NCBI GenBank assembly: GCA_965213735.1 | Contig: CBDCAB010000006.1 | Span: 2,170,001 to 2,234,000 of the forward strand | Direction: 5' to 3' | Source: CALDTK01 sp965213735 | GTDB taxonomy: Bacteria; Bacteroidota; Bacteroidia; Chitinophagales; Saprospiraceae | DNA: 64,000 nt | In this document: positions 17,464 to 25,562 of the stretch, piece after piece | Position numbering within the stretch: position 1 is the first letter of the stretch | How the letters are laid out: the number at the start of each line of letters is the position of its first letter | Translations under genes and position numbers: made by a program | Notes under the pieces: generated by a model | The model's input: only the letters and a program-made list of their open reading frames with translations | The model's database searches: none | What the model was told of the DNA's origin: nothing

Positions 17464-18069
17464 CTACTTAGCTCCAGTCAGTGCACCCTTATACCGCAAC
17501 GCATACACCGATACATACGGCTCCGAATTATTGAAAAAGCCGTCAAGTTTCTCGCGAACCTGCGGCTCTACAAAACCAATGAGGGGCTGGTCTACGCTGT
17601 ACAGTTTTGCGAAAGCGGGACGAATGCGCGCATCCCAATCATCACGATACTGCTCAAAATCAGTAGGCCTAATCTTGCCCCGACAGCTGGGCTCTCCACA
17701 GGCGCAATCCATCTCCATATCTAAATTGAAGATGCCATACTCGTCAGTCAGCTGCTCGCCAGCCTGAATATCGACCAGCGCTAGCTCGAAACCATAACCC
17801 GTACTCATAGAGTTTGGGCGGCAGGAATGGTTGACGTATTTGGCAAAATCCCAACTGACGATGCGATTGCCCCGCTCATCGATGTAGGAATATTTGTCAA
17901 TCTGAGCACGCACCGGAGCATTGTGCAAGAGGTACTCCGCTGGTGCCACCACCTTCTCCAGCGTATCCTTGACATAGGTCATCGTGCCTGCAGGTATCAA
18001 CTCAGTCGCAAACACGCCATAGCCTACGTGCTCATTGATGTGGCGAAGTTCGATGTTAGGGTGAATCAA
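17464..18069 (-). CDS. SET-domain protein (putative protein-lysine methyltransferase)
   Basis: A 201-residue compact SET domain. Visible motifs are GYGVFAT near the N-terminus, the cofactor motif NHSC at residues 80-83 (YVNHSCRPNS), GEQLTDEYG with the conserved Tyr111, and a post-SET zinc-binding cysteine set CACGEPSC at about 122-129. It should transfer methyl groups from SAM to lysine. TTG at 18069 is the only sensible start (MIHPN matches the usual start of such proteins); an AAAGGAG element lies upstream. The substrate is unknown. Confidence 0.85.
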   Translation of the reverse strand: MIHPNIELRHINEHVGYGVFATELIPAGTMTYVKDTLEKVVAPAEYLLHNAPVRAQIDKYSYIDERGNRIVSWDFAKYVNHSCRPNSMSTGYGFELALVDIQAGEQLTDEYGIFNLDMEMDCACGEPSCRGKIRPTDFEQYRDDWDARIRPAFAKLYSVDQPLIGFVEPQVREKLDGFFNNSEPYVSVYALRYKGALTGAK

Positions 18070-18210
18070 GTTAGTTCTGTTGGAAAGATTACTACTCCTT
18101 TAATGGCACGTGATGCTAAGGTGTTCAGCTGAGACCTGTGTCATGCTCAACCTAGCTACGATATTTTCGCATGCAGCACAGTTAGCTAAGGCAACTCGCT
18201 CTACCACATA

Positions 18211-20031
18211 TCAGAGTACGCCAATTTGGTCCTCCGCAATATGCACAATGCGCGTTTCGTCTGCGCGATGGCCGCCAGTATCATCTCCATTCTCTAGGCG
18301 TAATACACCCCGTGGACAGACAGCCGAACATACTCCGCAGCCAACACAACTCGAGCGCACAATGTCCTGACCACGCTGCGCATACCACCTCACGTCGATG
18401 CCCATCTCGCAATAGGTAGAACAGTTGCCGCATGAAATGCACTGGCCACCATTGGTCGTTATGCGAAACTTAGATTTAAAGCGCTGAACCAAGCCCAAAT
18501 AGGCCGCTAAAGGACAGCCAAACCGACACCACACCCTGTTGCCCATCAGTGGGTAAAATCCCGTACCCACTACACCCGCAAAGCCCGCGCCTATCAAAAA
18601 TCCATACCACTGACGCATCTGGAGCGCATCAACGAAAAGAATCGTGCTCGAATCGGTAAAGAAGTGGTACAAAACGCCTACCGTCATCACCACCGCAAAG
18701 ACCAATACACCATGCACGATGAAGCGCTCGTACTTCCAGGCCCGCAAACTCTTATCGCTCAACTGACGGTAAGGATCACCCAAAGTCTCGGCCAGACCTC
18801 CGCACCCGCACACCCACGAGCAGTACCAACGCTTGCCGAAGAAGTAGGTCATCACCGGAACCCCAATAACGATGAGAGCTATCCCCCACCCCAATAAAAA
18901 CAAACCTATACCTCCACTCGACAGCAGCGATTCGAGATTCCAATCAAAGAAAAAGTCATAGTCGAGTGGCCAGATGTTCTTTAAATCCTGAGGCGGAGCC
19001 CCTATGCGCGCCATCAGCTCAGGAATCAAGAAGGCAAATCCAGCTTGAAAAAACATAACTGATCCAGTGCGCACTTGCTGATACTTGTTGTGCTGGTACT
19101 TCGCAAACATGCGTATGCCCATGACGATGATCACGAGCGTATACAGCAGGCCATACACAAACCACTGGCTCGACATAGAGCCACTCAGCGTCTGTGATAA
19201 AGGTGAAGTCATAATGGCCCAGGGCGTCACCAAGTAGGGAACCCAATACAACAGCACATAAAATCCGATAAGGTAGGTACCTAATAAAATGCCCAAATAA
19301 GCCGAGGCCATGTCGGGTGATGCATCCCGCTGCGGTACATTTTTAGCGCTATGTTGTGCGAGAAAGACAAGCAAGGAAATAATTACTGCTACACCAAGTG
19401 TTACCGCTGGCCACACCCAGTCGCCTCCCATATAACTTAATCCATAAGCAAGCAAACCTGTAATAGCTAAACCAAGAAATACACTTCGCCACGTGAGCGA
19501 CAGGCCCCGGGTTAAGCTTGAGTGGTAAATATGATCGTGCTTAATACCAGGTTCTTTCCGAAACTTAGGCACGATATAAAGTAAACCGCCGAGGATACCT
19601 AGTCCAAAGGTGAGCATGAACCACAGCCACGGATAATCACTCACTATACCCTCACTCGACTTAGTCACAATCGACATCAGCTGGCCGCCGAGATAACCGT
19701 CTCCAAGCTTATACTCCCATTCCCCGAGATCGGAAGGAGCACCGGTATTGTTAAAGTTGGCCACCAAGGAATCCTGAGCAGTTCCAAATACCTGCCTATA
19801 AGCATTGACGAAATCAAACGGATTGCTAAATTCTTTGCCGATAAACTCGTGCTGGTCGGCTGCACGCTGCAGGGCCTCCGCTTGGTAGCTATTCGATCCC
19901 GTAGGAATGACATCCGCTGTCGCTTGGTAGCTTTCTAGCCCAAGCATCGCGGTAAATAGCACTAAGGCTATACAGAAAAGGCCCAGGCCGAGCCACTGGA
20001 CGGCAGTTTTCGGGGTGCGTTTACTCGCCAT
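18211..20031 (-). CDS. Membrane-bound 4Fe-4S protein (NapH/NosR/CcoG-like)
   Basis: A 606-residue polytopic membrane protein with about ten hydrophobic helices and a C-terminal double ferredoxin domain (CISCGNCSTYC, then CVGCGVCSAVCP). Additional cysteine clusters WYCSWVCGCGG and VWCRFGCP resemble the NapH/NosR layout, in which electrons pass between quinol and periplasmic or cytoplasmic partners. Its start overlaps the end of the flavoprotein gene by 11 bases, so the two are a unit: the flavoprotein could feed or draw electrons from this membrane module. The terminal acceptor is unknown. Confidence 0.82.
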   Translation of the reverse strand: MASKRTPKTAVQWLGLGLFCIALVLFTAMLGLESYQATADVIPTGSNSYQAEALQRAADQHEFIGKEFSNPFDFVNAYRQVFGTAQDSLVANFNNTGAPSDLGEWEYKLGDGYLGGQLMSIVTKSSEGIVSDYPWLWFMLTFGLGILGGLLYIVPKFRKEPGIKHDHIYHSSLTRGLSLTWRSVFLGLAITGLLAYGLSYMGGDWVWPAVTLGVAVIISLLVFLAQHSAKNVPQRDASPDMASAYLGILLGTYLIGFYVLLYWVPYLVTPWAIMTSPLSQTLSGSMSSQWFVYGLLYTLVIIVMGIRMFAKYQHNKYQQVRTGSVMFFQAGFAFLIPELMARIGAPPQDLKNIWPLDYDFFFDWNLESLLSSGGIGLFLLGWGIALIVIGVPVMTYFFGKRWYCSWVCGCGGLAETLGDPYRQLSDKSLRAWKYERFIVHGVLVFAVVMTVGVLYHFFTDSSTILFVDALQMRQWYGFLIGAGFAGVVGTGFYPLMGNRVWCRFGCPLAAYLGLVQRFKSKFRITTNGGQCISCGNCSTYCEMGIDVRWYAQRGQDIVRSSCVGCGVCSAVCPRGVLRLENGDDTGGHRADETRIVHIAEDQIGVL

Positions 20032-21412
20032 GAGCAGCGTGTTTTGGAGTTTGAGCTCTACTGAGGTGACGGAGAAAACGCTGGACCGCTGACAGCCCGC
20101 GTCGAGTTTTGAGTTTTACGGAAGTGCCCTGCTGCTCATTAAAAGAGGCAAGTATGTGCGGCTCGTACTCCTCATATAATTCGGGATCAAAATTGGCAAG
20201 TCCGAGATGTTCCATTACTTCAACAATGGGTACTTCATTTTTAATCCAAGCTTCACATATTTCCTGACGAAAGCGCAGTCCCATCAAATTGAATCCAGTA
20301 ACCGCACCCGTTTCAGTTTTCCAATAGATGCGCACAGATTTCTCGAGTTCGGGATGCTCCCAATAAAACCAGCTTTGATCATCTTCTAGTTCAGCGGGCG
20401 CCTGGCCATACACCTGATATTCAATATCAAAAAACTTGGCAGAATTGAACCAGATGCCAGGATCATATTCTACCTTCTCATCGAAAATAATGTTGTACGC
20501 TGCCACCTCGCCCATCATTCGCCCGGTGTACCAAATGGCTTCAATCGCTTTACGACCTGGACGGGGATTGTGCAATTGAGCGCAATCACCAATCGCAAAG
20601 ACATCAGCAGTATTCGTGGTCAAATAATTGTCGACTAGTATTCCTTTATCGAGGGCTATATCCGTAAAATTAAGCCACTCGACATTCGGCTTCACTCCAG
20701 TGGCGATTCCGACGAATTGGCACTGTACCTTGTCGCCGCCTTTTAGTGCGGCCATCTTTACCTTACCCTGCCCGTCTCCCCAGATTTCGGAAAGCTCAGC
20801 ATTGAGGCGTAGGTCGATGCCATCCTTAGCTTGCAGGTGCTTAGTGACCATTTTAGATTCATCTGGCGGCAGCACCTTACTCCAGTAGCTGTCTTCACGC
20901 ACCACGAATGTCACCGGGATGTTTCGGGTGTGAAAGCACTCCGCCATCTCGACCCCAATCAGTCCACCTCCCACGATGGCGGCGCGTTGTAAGCCATCAT
21001 CGCTGTGGCGTTCCATGGCGGCAATATCATCGAGGGTTACCATGCCGTGCACTCCATCGAGATCCTGTCCCGGCCAGTCGTGGTAGCTCGTGCTCGATCC
21101 GAGCGCCAGCACGAGTTTGTCATAGCCAAGATGCTCCTGGCCGTCGATGGTGATAGACTTCTTCTTAAAGTCGGCCTCAGTGACCCATCCCCGCTTAAGC
21201 TGTATGCGATTTTTGTCCCAAAACCAATCTTCGTAAGGCTTTAGGTCGGCCATGCGCATATGGCCCATGTAGAGGTACATCAGCGCGGGCCGCGAGTAGT
21301 GATGGTCGCTTTCGCCGGAGACGACAGTAATATCTACAGTATCCGAAAGCTTGCGCAGGTGTCGAGCACAGGTAATGCCGGCAATACCGTTGCCGATGAT
21401 GATGACGCGCAT
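20021..21412 (-). CDS. FAD/NAD(P)-dependent oxidoreductase
   Basis: A 463-residue two-dinucleotide-binding flavoprotein. The FAD site is GNGIAG near the N-terminus, the NAD(P)H site is IVGGGLIGVEMAE near residues 145-160, and the FAD-binding signature near residue 270 is FAIGDCAQL. A C-terminal extension of about 150 residues follows (YDPGIWFNSAKFFDIEYQVYG and a basic tail). It resembles NADH-rubredoxin or nitrite reductase-type reductases. It is co-transcribed with the Fe-S membrane protein (11-base overlap). Confidence 0.85.
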   Translation of the reverse strand: MRVIIIGNGIAGITCARHLRKLSDTVDITVVSGESDHHYSRPALMYLYMGHMRMADLKPYEDWFWDKNRIQLKRGWVTEADFKKKSITIDGQEHLGYDKLVLALGSSTSYHDWPGQDLDGVHGMVTLDDIAAMERHSDDGLQRAAIVGGGLIGVEMAECFHTRNIPVTFVVREDSYWSKVLPPDESKMVTKHLQAKDGIDLRLNAELSEIWGDGQGKVKMAALKGGDKVQCQFVGIATGVKPNVEWLNFTDIALDKGILVDNYLTTNTADVFAIGDCAQLHNPRPGRKAIEAIWYTGRMMGEVAAYNIIFDEKVEYDPGIWFNSAKFFDIEYQVYGQAPAELEDDQSWFYWEHPELEKSVRIYWKTETGAVTGFNLMGLRFRQEICEAWIKNEVPIVEVMEHLGLANFDPELYEEYEPHILASFNEQQGTSVKLKTRRGLSAVQRFLRHLSRAQTPKHAAHGE

Positions 21413-21492
21413 TGGCGTGGGGGGATTAGAGTCGGAGCTGGTTGGTAAGGTAGCCGGATAATGGTCATCTCGTAGCCCTCAGCCGCTGCATG

Positions 21493-23118
21493 TTACTTCA
21501 GCAGCTTGGCGTACCGACTTTCATCGAGCAGCACATCAACGGCTTCTACCACTTCAGTGTCGTTGCGTAGGCCGATGCGGATGCGACCTTCCTGGAGGTA
21601 ATAGCGGCTGGCAATCTCCTTCTCAATCAAGTCGGTAATAGCCTCCTTATGTTGCTCGAGTTCAGCGCGCTTGGCAGTCATTATCTTCGCTTGGAGTGCC
21701 TTGATATCAGCAGGTTGCAAGTAATTATCATCCTCCACCTGTTCGGCGAGTTCGCGCACTTTTATTTCTGCCTTCGTATCGTAGTCATAGTCGCGCTTTT
21801 CGAGGAACTGCACAAAATCATCCCAGGCTGTAAACTGAAACTCATCAACAGGTCCGATAGCTGCGTGCTCGACGGCATATTGGGTAGCATAATCAAAAAC
21901 TATCCAATTTTTAGTGAGCGTCTCGAGAATGTCTGAGCCTTCATCGCGATCAACTACAATGTCGGGCTTTACACCGCCACCATCGAGCACGGTACGCCCC
22001 CCGACCGTCTTAAACTTCGTGCGGCGATCATCGGCAATATCGACTGGCACACCATCCTCATACTCTACTCCCTGAATACAACGTCCAGACGGAATGTAGT
22101 ACTTCGCAATCGTTACTTTAAGTCGCGAATTATATCCGATATCTTTCGTGTGCTGCACGAGACCTTTACCAAATGAGCGCTGACCAATCAGTACGCCACG
22201 GTCAAGGTCTTGCAGTGCGCCCGCCACGATTTCAGATGCAGAAGCTGAGCGGCCATTGATAAGGACAACAACAGGCATGTCTGGAAAGCCTGGATTCTTC
22301 AGCGTCTTAAATGATCTATCCCATTCTTTGACTTTACCTTTAGTGGTCACCACCCGCTCGCCCTTTGGCACAAATACATTGGTTACTTCCACGGCTTCGG
22401 TAAGCAGACCACCGGGATTACTTCTCAGGTCGAGCACCACACCCTTTACGCCTGGATGCTCAGTGCGCAGATCGCTGAGCGCATTTTGCACATTTCGGCC
22501 AGCGTCGCGGGTAAATTGTGTGAGCGCCACGTAGGCGATCCCGTCTCGGATCACTCCGGAGTAGGGGACGTTTGGCAGATTCACCTCATCACGCGTTACG
22601 CGTAGCGTCTGCTCGCCAGCGCCAGGTCGGTCGATGAGCAGCTCGACTTCAGTTCCTGGAAACCCTTTGAGGATTTCATTTACCTGTTCGATGTCTTTAC
22701 CCGCCACGTCGTTGCCGTCGACGCGCAGCAGCACATCGCCAGCTTTCAAACCTGCTTTTACTGCTGGACTTTCGGCCTGCACTTCTACCAGCACGATACG
22801 CTCATCAATATCGACGAAGTCAGCACCCAGTCCATTGTAGCGCCCCTCGGTCATGAGGCGAAAGCCTTCTATTTCGGACTCAGAAATGTAGTTGGTGTAG
22901 GGGTCGAGACTTTTCACCATCGCATCGATACCGGTACGCATCAGTACAGCCGGATCAATTTCATCGACGTAGTAGGTATTCAGCTCCTTGTAGAGATTGG
23001 TAAAAACTTCGATGTTTTTAGAAATTTCGAAGAAGCGACCGTGATCTGGAGTGGTAGCGGCGATTAGGCTGATGAGGCCAAGGCCGGCACAGGCCGTAAG
23101 CTTGAGAGATCGTTTCAT
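21493..23118 (-). CDS. C-terminal processing protease (S41, CtpA/Prc)
   Basis: About 541 residues: signal peptide or anchor (MKRSLKLTACAGLGLISLIAA), helical N-domain with LDPYTNYIS, a PDZ domain (AGLKAGDVLLRVDGNDV), then the catalytic core with the nucleophile serine in SASASEIVAGAL and the base lysine in FGKGLVQ. A C-terminal helical extension of about 150 residues follows. The frame extends to 23382, but ATG 23118 gives the signal peptide and sits 3 bases after a CAAGTTG box. It should act in the periplasm on C-termini of secreted proteins. Confidence 0.93.
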   Translation of the reverse strand: MKRSLKLTACAGLGLISLIAATTPDHGRFFEISKNIEVFTNLYKELNTYYVDEIDPAVLMRTGIDAMVKSLDPYTNYISESEIEGFRLMTEGRYNGLGADFVDIDERIVLVEVQAESPAVKAGLKAGDVLLRVDGNDVAGKDIEQVNEILKGFPGTEVELLIDRPGAGEQTLRVTRDEVNLPNVPYSGVIRDGIAYVALTQFTRDAGRNVQNALSDLRTEHPGVKGVVLDLRSNPGGLLTEAVEVTNVFVPKGERVVTTKGKVKEWDRSFKTLKNPGFPDMPVVVLINGRSASASEIVAGALQDLDRGVLIGQRSFGKGLVQHTKDIGYNSRLKVTIAKYYIPSGRCIQGVEYEDGVPVDIADDRRTKFKTVGGRTVLDGGGVKPDIVVDRDEGSDILETLTKNWIVFDYATQYAVEHAAIGPVDEFQFTAWDDFVQFLEKRDYDYDTKAEIKVRELAEQVEDDNYLQPADIKALQAKIMTAKRAELEQHKEAITDLIEKEIASRYYLQEGRIRIGLRNDTEVVEAVDVLLDESRYAKLLK

Positions 23119-23223
23119 AGACAACTTGTCGATGTGTAACGAGCGAGTATACAAGAATGGTGCGAGCCTGTGTAGCTGAGGCGTCACGTCAACGCTTTGG
23201 GTCGATGGGGGGTTAGGAAAGGT

Positions 23224-24033
23224 GTGTCTCCGGTAGTCTATGATGGTTCTTTGGCGGGCTTGTTGTCCGTGGTTTTTGACGCTTTCGCGCAAAACTTGTC
23301 CGTCCGTCGTGTGGTGCGCGAGGCTCGCTATACCGCTAGTATGTTCGAGGAGCCGGTGCAGGTGGCTACTGATGTTGCTCATGCCAAAAGGGTTTGGCGC
23401 GGGCTAAACAAGTTTCCTGATTTTGATCGCGAGCTGGTGTTGCGTTGCTGGCTATTTGACACTACTGAGGCCGACACGGATATTGTGCATCTCCTCGTGC
23501 GGGTATTTGAAGAAGGAGCTGAAGCGGCGCAAGATTTTCGTGATGAGGCGGTGTTTCGCTGCGAGCGAATAAGGAAAAAGATGTTTCGGGAGATTCACCG
23601 CACGCATGCCTTTGTACGTTTTGCGGAAGCGGAAGATGGCCTCTACTTCTCGCGAATAGACCCCGACTTTGATGTGCTGCCCTTGGCCGTGGAGCATTTT
23701 GAGCAGCGCTACCAAGATCAGGAATGGTTGATTTGGGATGGCAAACGCAAGTACGGATTCTGGTTTCAGCCGGGCAATACCAACAGTGTGCGCGTCAATG
23801 CCAGCAGTTTTGGCGAAAGCAGTTTTGGCGAAAGCTCTAAAAGCCTGAGCGTAGAAGTACCAGCGCTACCTGAAGCTGCTGATGCAGAAGATGGATTCCA
23901 ACGCCTTTGGAGTACCTATTTCGAGAGCGTCAACATCAAAGCGCGGGCCAATCCTAAGCTGCATCGACGCCACGTGCCCGTGCGCTACTGGAAACTTTTG
24001 ACCGAAAAGCAGCCGACTCCTACCGAATCCTAA
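23224..24033 (+). CDS. TIGR03915-like putative DNA metabolism protein
   Basis: About 269 residues. The start VVYDGSLAGLLSVVFDAF and the end RHVPVRYWKLLTEKQ match the layout I know for the TIGR03915 / DUF4130 family, usually beside a radical-SAM protein (TIGR03916) as a putative DNA repair or modification pair. That partner is not in this window. GTG 23224 is preferred over TTG 23197 because AGGAAA lies just upstream at 23215-23220. A 15 bp tandem duplication at 23806-23835 adds an SSFGE repeat and is built from two copies of the iterated GTTTTGGCGAAAGC motif. Confidence 0.75.
   Translation: MSPVVYDGSLAGLLSVVFDAFAQNLSVRRVVREARYTASMFEEPVQVATDVAHAKRVWRGLNKFPDFDRELVLRCWLFDTTEADTDIVHLLVRVFEEGAEAAQDFRDEAVFRCERIRKKMFREIHRTHAFVRFAEAEDGLYFSRIDPDFDVLPLAVEHFEQRYQDQEWLIWDGKRKYGFWFQPGNTNSVRVNASSFGESSFGESSKSLSVEVPALPEAADAEDGFQRLWSTYFESVNIKARANPKLHRRHVPVRYWKLLTEKQPTPTES
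23808..23835 (+). repeat. Tandem pair of the iterated 14-mer GTTTTGGCGAAAGC
   Basis: Two copies sit back to back here (cores 23808-23820 and 23823-23835, each preceded by G). Other exact copies have cores at 9020-9032 (minus), 32216-32228, 39079-39091, 47079-47091, 48629-48641, 51729-51741 (minus) and 52568-52580. All nine have the preceding G, and seven have T after the final C. Variants with a GGAA loop end at 12728-12740 and 34148-34160 (minus); variants with TTTTAGCGAAAGC lie at 42484-42496 and 61735-61747 (minus). Confidence 0.85.
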
Positions 24034-24096
24034 ACGAGCAGTTACCTTCACGTTAAAGCCACGAAAGTGTGGCTCTGTGTGCTGCAACTTGCCGAC

Positions 24097-24342
24097 ATGT
24101 CGACATTCGACTTTTACAGCTACCTCAACAAATACACGCCCGAGTTGCAGGCGAAGGCACTCCGCATGAGCGGTAACGACATGGATTTTGCGCGCGAACT
24201 CTACCAACGCACCGCAACGCGAGCCATGAGCGTACCCTCCGATCGCTTTAGTGCAGGCACGGTCGAACTGTTCGTGGACAACCTCATGCTGAGTGTGCTC
24301 GAAGAACTCAAGGCTGAGCAGACTTCGCAGCTGAGCCGCTAA
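24097..24342 (+). CDS. Small protein resembling sigma-70 region 2
   Basis: An 81-residue protein from ATG 24097 (MSTFDFYSY). It resembles ECF sigma region 2 only: LQAKALRMSGNDMDFARELYQRTATRAM followed by an aromatic-poor RFSAGTVELFVDNLM, where a sigma factor would have its -10-binding helix. There is no region 4 and the frame is full length between its own start and stop. A CAACTTG box ends 5 bases before the ATG. It could be a sigma-like regulator or a decayed sigma factor. Its stop overlaps the convergent CvpA gene by 4 bases. Confidence 0.55.
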   Translation: MSTFDFYSYLNKYTPELQAKALRMSGNDMDFARELYQRTATRAMSVPSDRFSAGTVELFVDNLMLSVLEELKAEQTSQLSR

Positions 24343-24863
24343 TTGTTGCCCATCGCTTCCTTGCCAGCATCGCGTAGATGCTCCAAAGTAGGCTGCGCCT
24401 GCCCGAGCATCGCATACGCATGGGCCGGAAATGCCGCGAGCGATTCATAGGTGACTGACTCTGCCTTGGCGTGCAGCGAAATGAGATTAGCAGCATTGAC
24501 AAACATCAGCAGCACGCTAAACACCAGCGTTGCGACAAAAGCCGTAGCCAAGCCGCCAGCAAGTTGATTGATGAAGTTGAGGCGGGTAGCGGTGAGTAGG
24601 CGCTCAATGGCCGCTGACAGCAGGCGAAGCAGGGCCAGCACGATGACAAAAGCCGTGACGAAACCTATTAGCGGCATGGCTCCATCAGGAGCTGTATTGA
24701 AGAGGTCGGAGAGCAAAAGTGTGGTCGCTTCCGCAAAACGCACGGCTACAATCAGCCCCACAAAAATTGCAATTACTGAAATTACGGTACGAATTATGCC
24801 ACGTGAAAAGCCCCAGTAAAAGGCTGCGGCAGCCACGATAGCGAAAACAACGTCGATCCACAT
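24339..24863 (-). CDS. CvpA family membrane protein
   Basis: A 174-residue protein with four hydrophobic helices in the CvpA pattern (VVFAIVAAAAFYWGFSRGIIRTVISVIAIFVG, then FVTAFVIVLALL, then NQLAGGLATAFVATLVFSVLL). Family members affect colicin V production and envelope maintenance; the precise role is unknown. ATG 24863 lies 4 bases after a perfect TAGTTTTG box (24868-24875, minus strand). Confidence 0.85.
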   Translation of the reverse strand: MWIDVVFAIVAAAAFYWGFSRGIIRTVISVIAIFVGLIVAVRFAEATTLLLSDLFNTAPDGAMPLIGFVTAFVIVLALLRLLSAAIERLLTATRLNFINQLAGGLATAFVATLVFSVLLMFVNAANLISLHAKAESVTYESLAAFPAHAYAMLGQAQPTLEHLRDAGKEAMGNN

Positions 24864-24867
24864 TGTG

Positions 24868-24875
24868 CAAAACTA
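24868..24875 (-). promoter_or_regulatory. TAGTTTTG -7-like promoter box before cvpA gene
   Basis: Exact match to the Bacteroidota TAnnTTTG element, 4 bases before the start codon; it implies a leaderless or nearly leaderless mRNA. Confidence 0.5.
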
Positions 24876-24993
24876 CGTTTAGTAACGTGGACGGCTTACC
24901 TTGCTACCCATAACGCACCCCCGGCAGTCTACACACCTTGTTGTACCCTAAACGCGTTGTTTTACTCGTGCCCTTCAGCTTAAGCCTCTACTC

Positions 24994-25491
24994 ATGAAAT
25001 TCACCACCACTCTAGTTGCGCTACTTCTCAGCTTCTGCGTCAGTGCAGTCTTTGCCTCGCCTGGTCCGCAGCCGAAAAACAAGGCCCTGCCGACTGTATT
25101 TGTGCTCGGCGACTTTGAGAGCAGCTACGATGATCTGGTGCAGAGCTACGAACAAAGCCTGCTCACCGCTTGCGATTGCACCATGAAAAATGCTTTCGCA
25201 AAATGGCTGGGAATGCTGCACGAGCTCGACCTCTACGCCCGCAAGCAAAGCATCGACATCCGCGGCGTCAAAGTTTGGCTCCACGTTTTCTTCAATCCTG
25301 ACGGTTCAATCGACCACATCGCGTACCACCTGCGCCCCAACAGCCGCGATATCGAAGCCGAGCAGATGACCTACCTCCTCGACGGCTTTGCCAAGCAATA
25401 CAGCTTCCCGCTTACAGCCTCAGAAGGTTATGCGCACTACAGTACAGGTGCCTTTCCAGTCTTTGGTGAATTGCAAGGTTCGAACGAGTAG
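24994..25491 (+). CDS. Secreted hypothetical protein
   Basis: A 165-residue protein with a clear signal peptide (MKFTTTLVALLLSFCVSAVFAS). The mature part has a two-cysteine CDC near residue 60 and a C-terminal half (VWLHVFFNPDGSIDHIAYHLRPNSRD) that looks like a small alpha/beta domain of periplasmic or exported proteins. I do not recognise the family. It stands alone between the cvpA gene and ahcY, on the ahcY strand. Confidence 0.65.
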   Translation: MKFTTTLVALLLSFCVSAVFASPGPQPKNKALPTVFVLGDFESSYDDLVQSYEQSLLTACDCTMKNAFAKWLGMLHELDLYARKQSIDIRGVKVWLHVFFNPDGSIDHIAYHLRPNSRDIEAEQMTYLLDGFAKQYSFPLTASEGYAHYSTGAFPVFGELQGSNE

Positions 25492-25549
25492 CGCATCGCT
25501 GGGACTTAAGCTCTTAAATTGTCGTGGCAACCATCCAAAAGTAGAATGG

Positions 25550-25557
25550 TACTTTTG
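25550..25557 (+). promoter_or_regulatory. TACTTTTG promoter box before ahcY
   Basis: Matches TAnnTTTG; only 5 bases separate it from the ATG at 25563. No SAM- or SAH-riboswitch-like leader would fit in between. Confidence 0.55.
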
Positions 25558-25562
25558 TGGCT

